NCBI RefSeq assembly: GCF_029633865.1
Contig: NC_079211.1
Coordinates: 144,618,998 to 144,682,997, forward strand
Length of the DNA: 64,000 bases
Reading direction: 5' to 3'
From: Lampris incognitus
Lineage: Eukaryota > Chordata > Actinopteri > Lampriformes > Lampridae
The notes under the pieces are model-generated. The model did not search any database, was not told the DNA's origin, and saw nothing but the letters and a program-made list of their open reading frames with translations. Of this stretch, positions 58,652-64,000 are shown piece after piece (position 1 is the stretch's first letter; each line of letters opens with the position of its first letter). The translations under genes and the position numbers were made by a program.

Positions 58652-59630
58652 GGCAGTTTCTGCAGCCATCCAAATTCGACCAGGTGCCAGGAAAAAAAAC
58701 AACAACAAACAAATCAGAAGTGAAAAGCAAAGGTCATCAGAAGACAAAGAACAAAGACAAAGGGAATATGAGAAGAAAAAAAACAAGAAAATGTCAACTC
58801 CACCGGCCCGACGGCTGGTCCCGGCACCGTTACCACGACACAACAAATTACAAGTTTACGTTTTTTTGTTTTGTTTTTTTTTTTTTTACACCAGGGGTAT
58901 TTTTAAAGATCGTTACACCTCGAAGGGGCATTCTTTCCCCCATGTGATCATCCACACATCATTCTATTTATCTCACCTCATCTTTATGTTCCTGCCCACA
59001 GAACGCAACGTTTTGCAAATTCTTTTGCAAAAAAAAGCAGCAACATATTTTTTCATACAGATTTTTCCTGAGTTCAAGTCTTTACACACCAGGCGCATGA
59101 CAAGTTAACGACGTGAGAAAAAAAATCAAGGTGAATTTGATGTAGGCTATAGCCTAACACAGTTTTGAATGTAGAATGAGCAGGATTTGCCCTGGCTCAA
59201 CAACACCAGAAGGACACGGTCCCCTGACCACAGTGGCCAGAACACATCCCAGTGTACCGGCCAACTCCACGTCACTCTTCATTCCCATCCTCTCCTTCAG
59301 TGCTCGTCAGCGGGTGAAAGCCAACCCCAGATTCACTCTCGTTTTGGAATGAGCTTTGTCCACGTGGCGTTTCGCCTCACTAAATTTATGTCTTTTCGGC
59401 GCTGTGTCCACCATTGTCGTAGCGTCCTCTTGGATGCATGCTTACGATCTTGATCTGGCACCTGGTCACTGTGTTTTTATTGAGCCCCACTGCCCAAAGG
59501 TTGACGCCCAGAAACATCCTGTACACAGCAAAATAAGAAAACACAGGCAGAGGACAGGGTCTCTGCAGATACAGACACCGCCACACATGTCTAGTGGGTC
59601 ATAAGTGATGATTGAGAGGAATTATTTGGC
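58521..59630. other. Intronic/intergenic; short (CAGC)n tract
   Basis: A (CAGC)n microsatellite at about 58,607-58,650 and T/A-rich tracts (58,861-58,888). Nothing else recognised. Confidence 0.55.
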
Positions 59631-59975
59631 AGCACGGTGGCCCAATGGTTAGCGCCGTTGCCTCACAGCAAGAAGGTCCTGGGTTCGAACCCCAGGCCGT
59701 CCCAGGTCCTCTCTGTGTGGAGTTTGCATGTTCTCCCAGTGTCTGAGGTGGGTTTCCTCTGGATGCTCCGGTTTCCTCCCACCATCAAAAGACATGTTAG
59801 GGTTAACACTCTTGTCTGTGCCCCTGAGCAAGGCAATGGAAAGAAGGACTGGTGTTGGTCCCCGGGTGTTGCAGCTACCCACTGTTCCTATACAATAGGA
59901 TGGGCTAAATGCAGAAGACAAATTTCATTGTAACCTGTACAATGACAAAATAAAGTGACTTTCTTCTTCTTATTT
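59631..59975 (+). mobile_element. tRNA-derived SINE family D with (CTT)n tail
   Basis: Head GGCAGCACGGTGGCCCAATG, B-box GGTTCGAACCCC, body with GTTAGGGTTAACACTCTTGT and the 3' end CATTGTAACCTGTACAATGA ... AATAAAGTGACTTTCTTCTTC. It shares its head with family B but has a different tail, so another partner LINE probably mobilised it. Confidence 0.87.
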
Positions 59976-60864
59976 TTGTAAGAGTTTGTTCATTTTTGTA
60001 CAATGATTTTTAGGGGAAATCCTACTCGTTCTACCTTTAATTAACAAAAAATGTTATCAGTTAACAATGGAGTATTATGGCCATCTGAAAAATATTTGCT
60101 GTGTTTGTTTTCAGAATTTTGGGATTAAAATCATTATTTTGAGAATAACCGTCAAAATCCAATTCTGAAAATAAAGTCAAAATTTTGAGACCGAAAGAGA
60201 CGGACTACTTATTTGATGCTGTGTTGCTCTTGTGGGTGCTGGACGGTGGTGGTTTGTGCTTCATTGAAGACGTGTTACTTCATAAAATGTCCAAAAAACA
60301 AAGTTTTTACACTTTTTTAAAACGTAATTTTCTCTTAACTCAAAACATATCAACAGTAATCTCAAAAGTCTTGACTATTTCCCCCCTTTTTTTTTCTTTC
60401 GATACTATTTTCCCTGAATAGGTAGCTAAATGAATACCATTGTAGTTACCAGTAGTTAAAATTCTGGCCAGGGGATTTCTTTATGTAGGCAAGCAACTTT
60501 AAAAAGTTTGCTGTCTAGTGGTGGGATGGAAGCTCGACAATGAAGTAAGGGGCAAGCAAAACAAAAACAAACAAAAAAACAGGTATTTTTCTACTTAAGT
60601 TTTATTGTGTACAGCCTCTGTATACGTATATCTTCTTTAGGTCGTTCAGATGCGCTCATCTTGTAATTACAATATTTCCAATACGACTTGTAGGCAACAA
60701 TATTTTTGCCGCCTTCCTGAGAGTAGCTAATACAGTCACGACCAATATCAAATGTCACTACGTGCGTCGGTGATCACTGCGTGGACATTTTCCTGTGACC
60801 AGAAAAGGTTGCTAGATTTACTGCCATTTGGGCTTAGGAAATAAAGACTTTTTTTTTGTCTTGC
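59976..60864. other. Intronic/intergenic, AT-rich, nothing recognised
   Basis: No element ends or protein-like frame. Confidence 0.5.
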
Positions 60865-61852
60865 CGAGCTGTTGGCAGGGAGAGCAGCTCTGTGCGGGGA
60901 TTTCAAACTGCGCTCCCATCAGTCCACCTGGTGAATGTCTGCTCTCTGGCCAACAAGATGGAGGAACTGCTGCTCCTAAACGGAGGGGGGGGGGGACTTG
61001 CACTTTTCCAGATCTGCCACCCTGTGCCTCATTGAAACCTTAGTGAGCAGATACCGGACACTACACTTCATCTGCTGCAGTTCCAACTCCTCCGAGCGAC
61101 CGCGAAATTGGGGGGTGGGGGGGGGTGTGTGGGGCATATGGTTCTACTTGTACGAAGGTTGGTGTACGGATGTCACGGTGTTGAAGAAATCATGCAGCCC
61201 TCAAGAGGCCTTTTTCAATAACTGTAAACCATTTTATTCACTGTGGCAATTGTCATCATTTATTCTGGTCGGTGTCTACAGCCCACCCCGGGCCTGTGTT
61301 AATGAGGCATTAAAACACTTGGCTGATCAAATTACAAACATGGAATGCAAATATCCAGACTCCCTTCTTAGTATCCTTGGGGATTTTAACAGCGCAAACC
61401 TCAGCCATGAACTGCAAAGATACAGACAGCATGTTAAATGTCCCACCAGGGACAAAATCACTCTGGATCATTGCTACACAATATTAAAGGACGCCTATCA
61501 CTCTGTCCCCCGTGCAGCCCCGGGCCTCTCTGATCACTGTCTGATTCATCTTCTCCCAACCTACAGACAGAAACTAAAATCTGCAAAGCCTTTGGTCAAA
61601 ACTGTGAAGAAATGGACCAATCAGTCAAAACTGGAGCTCCTGGCCTGCCTCGACTGCACTGATTGGAGTGTTTTTGAGGCTTCATCTACAGACCTGGGCA
61701 AACTTACTGACACTTCAACTTTTGTGAGGACATGTGCGTGCCCACCAAAACTTTCTGTGCCTTCGACAACAATAAGCCCTGAATCGCAGCAAAACTCAGG
61801 CAGCTTTGTCAGGCCAAACAGGAAGCCTAAGTGGAGTAAGGATCTGGTGTAA
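60865..61852 (+). pseudogene. LINE ORF2 endonuclease-domain fragment (L2/CR1-like)
   Basis: The start is split among frames: VHLVNVCSLANKMEELLLLN (60,918 on), then the region of the LCLIETL motif. From about 61,140 a single frame gives WCTDVTVLKKSC, FINCKPFYSLWQ-like FNNCKPFYSLWQL, SSFILVGVYSPPRA, LLSILGDFNSANLSHELQRY, DHCYTILKDAYHSVPRAAPG, LSDHCLIHLLPTYRQKLK and TDWSVFEA. ILGDFN and SDHCL are active-site motifs of the apurinic-type endonuclease of non-LTR retrotransposons. The frame stops at TAA (61,850) shortly after KPKWSKDL, before any reverse transcriptase. With missing 5' start, frameshifts and no RT it is a dead fragment. Confidence 0.85.
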
Positions 61853-63849
61853 ACCCCAGCTAGAAATACACCCATGTGTCAGAGCATGTACTTTGGCTGA
61901 GAGTTCGGGATTTGTATGATAAAATGGTATGGGACTACCAAGTTAAATTAACTGTCTTTTATGGGGGATCCATTAACTCTTATGGAGACTCCCTGACCAC
62001 CTGAGCCCCCCCTCCCCAATTCTAACTTTGACTATGACCCTAGCCAAATGGTCAGAAAAGTGTCCGGTGCTCTGGTTCACCTCACAAAGTGAAAAAAGAT
62101 ACAATGCAAATAAGAATCTTCCATTGCCTTTACACCATCCCAACAGACTGAAAGCAGGGACTATCACATCAACTGCCATGAGTGATGAAAAGAAATGCTA
62201 CCAGTTTAGCAAGGGTCTGTGAGGGATCCCTCACACTGCATTGGACAGTGGTGTCACAGTGTGCCTTCTCTTGATATAGCCTGCGTGCAAGACTCCTTGT
62301 TGATGTGCATTATTTAACATGGTGCCTTTTGGTACTGATCAGAGAACAGGATTGCCAGATCTGAAACAAAGCGCTTACATGTTCCTTTCTGCCCTGAGCT
62401 GAGCAGGTCGCAATCAGCAGTGTCGCCAGGCATACAAATGATTCTCTTTCTGGCTCATTGTTATATCTGTACACTTGAGGATAATTAGAAATGAAAAACA
62501 ATAAAGAGAAACCGTAACGATAGTACATATCACACAGGTGTGATTCTTTGCTAATGCATGGACCGTCCATCATCAAATCTTTGATCTCATAGTCAAAGGA
62601 CCAGAAAGCTGGTTTGAAATTGTGGAGCACTGCCAGAGCATAAATGAAATGGGAGGCAAATGAAAACCCAGAATTTTTTTTTTTTAACCCTACCTTGATT
62701 TCAGCCAATTCTGTTGGTCTTCTCAATCGGGGGAACAAATTAAAATGTAAGAAATGGATCAGAAAACCAAGCACCGTTTGAATAATTCATGGAGTTCAAA
62801 ACAATGTAGTTGAGAGGGGAAAGGGGGAGCGCATTTGCAGCAAGAGTGCTTGTATTTCAGATCAATAATTTACCTTAACAGATAAAAGACCAAGAGACTG
62901 CTGCAGTCTTAATTACCAGAGCAGTATGGTTTACAGAAGGCAAGCCGCAAAGTGCATTCAAATTATGCATGTTGAGTTAGAGGGAGGGGGGCACACTGGC
63001 CCAGTACAGTGTTAAATAAAAGATGATTAATGACGATTAAAAATTTAGACAGAAATGTGCACTATATGAAAATACCAGAATTTAATGAATAGCATTACAA
63101 CAAATTTAAATTACCAACTCAGACAAAAGCCTCTGTAGCATTTATAAGATGTGAACAATTTGCTAAAGGAAGGGTGCAGAATATCCTTATCTATTTGTTC
63201 ATGTATATCTGTCCATTTATCCAGTTGGTAATTTAGAAAAATGCTATAAAAAACAACCCATTTTAATTGACTGTGACTATTTCAAAGTACAATATAACTC
63301 TTATATCATGCTCATTCCAGCTCTATATTTTTATTCTAGAGCTCCACTAGAGTAGCTTTGCATGATTCACAGATAAAAAAAAAAAATCCTCATTTATCAT
63401 AAATTGGCCCTTTATGCAGCCCCTCAGTTCATCCTCTGAAACAAGCCATTTAACTTTGCTTTAACCGTGTCTTTAAGGCCCCCCTCCCTAAAAGCCCATT
63501 GCTTTCTTCTGATTGCCCAACTTCCGGAAGCCTGCCGATGGGTTGCGCTCAATCCGCGTAAGCGCCGGTGTTGAATCATATTCCGTTTCCCCGTCGGGAT
63601 TTGTTTCCCCCTAGCCAGAGTTCGATAACACCAGGACGCTTTATTAACTTTAACCCTAACCTCAACCTAACTCTATGCTTAACCTAACACCTGCCTTAGC
63701 TAATCTGTTTCTATGCGAGCGCTTTCATCTGGCGAGAGGGAAACACATCTCGCCGGGGAAACAGAGTTCGCTACAACACCGGTGTAGGGAGGTTCCGTAA
63801 GCAAACTATAAACCTACTAAGTAACATAATTGATCGTCTTTGATGTGAA
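61853..63849. other. Intronic/intergenic, nothing recognised
   Basis: Mostly AT-rich. A short stretch at 63,640-63,700 with AACCCTAACC-like words is not a telomere array. No slc15a4 exon was found on the minus strand. Confidence 0.5.
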
Positions 63850-63981
63850 ATGGCAACTTCTCAGATCCATCCGTACATGTTCGAGGCCAAATACGATCTG
63901 GAATATGAGAGTGGACAACACGAATGTTGGAACTCCTTTGGTTCTCCTTGCCCACTATGTCCTGTTATCCAAAGGAGTTGA
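63850..63981 (+). other. 43-codon open frame starting MATSQIHPYMFE, function unknown
   Basis: ATG at 63,850 to TGA at 63,979-63,981 encodes MATSQIHPYMFEAKYDLEYE and then SGQHECWNSFGSPCPLC. The start resembles, from memory, the PYMFEP-type beginning of repetitive fish proteins linked to a P2X7 C-terminal-like domain. Only a first exon or a decayed copy could be present before the window ends. The similarity is weak and I would not call a gene on it. Confidence 0.25.
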
Positions 63982-64000
63982 ATCAAGTGCAACTGGACTT

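Noticed and set aside
63640..63700. AACCCTAACC-like words as an interstitial telomere
   Set aside because: Only a few irregular words, no tandem TTAGGG array.

Overview
This window is vertebrate, almost certainly teleost, nuclear DNA. The protein-coding exons belong to two vertebrate genes. They lie in a large excess of non-coding sequence containing tRNA-derived SINEs, hAT and Tc1/mariner DNA transposons, LINE fragments, long microsatellites and minisatellites, and one 200-base assembly gap. The mixture of tRNA-SINEs, Rex3/RTE-like and L2/CR1-like LINE pieces and very many short non-autonomous hAT elements is what one expects of a ray-finned fish. I cannot name the species.

Layout. (1) 1-31,904 is the 3' half of a plus-strand TMEM132-family gene, best called tmem132c. 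Five exons are visible at 10,316-10,502, 18,179-18,387, 24,967-25,240, 28,150-28,341 and 30,735-31,904 (terminal). The introns hold a tetranucleotide array, a 23-bp minisatellite with higher-order structure, a 41-bp minisatellite inside a hAT element, a 60-bp CAGCTG-rich minisatellite, and many mobile elements. The family exon expected between the first two visible exons is not found, and a 200-N gap lies in that intron. Immediately after the 28,150 exon lies a diverged, in-frame copy of part of the terminal exon. (2) 31,905-53,846 is the interval between genes. It holds a nested Tc1/LINE insertion, a 2.1-kb hAT relic with transposase remnants, a 1.4-kb foldback structure, a tail-to-tail SINE pair, and a processed syndecan-4 retropseudogene. 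(3) 53,847-53,998 is the terminal coding exon of slc15a4 on the minus strand. The rest of the window (54-64 kb) appears to be its last intron, with SINEs, a foldback MITE nested in a SINE and a LINE endonuclease fragment.

The convergent order tmem132c(+) - slc15a4(-) matches my recollection of the human chromosome 12 arrangement (TMEM132C next to SLC15A4). This supports both identifications, independently of the protein similarity. The two genes have no evident joint pathway: one is a neural type I membrane protein, the other an endolysosomal proton-coupled histidine/peptide transporter.

I do not see CRISPR arrays, operons, rRNA genes or a credible functional tRNA gene. The most unusual observations are the in-frame intronic copy of part of a tmem132c exon, the syndecan-4 retrocopy, and several clean nested insertions with readable target-site duplications.
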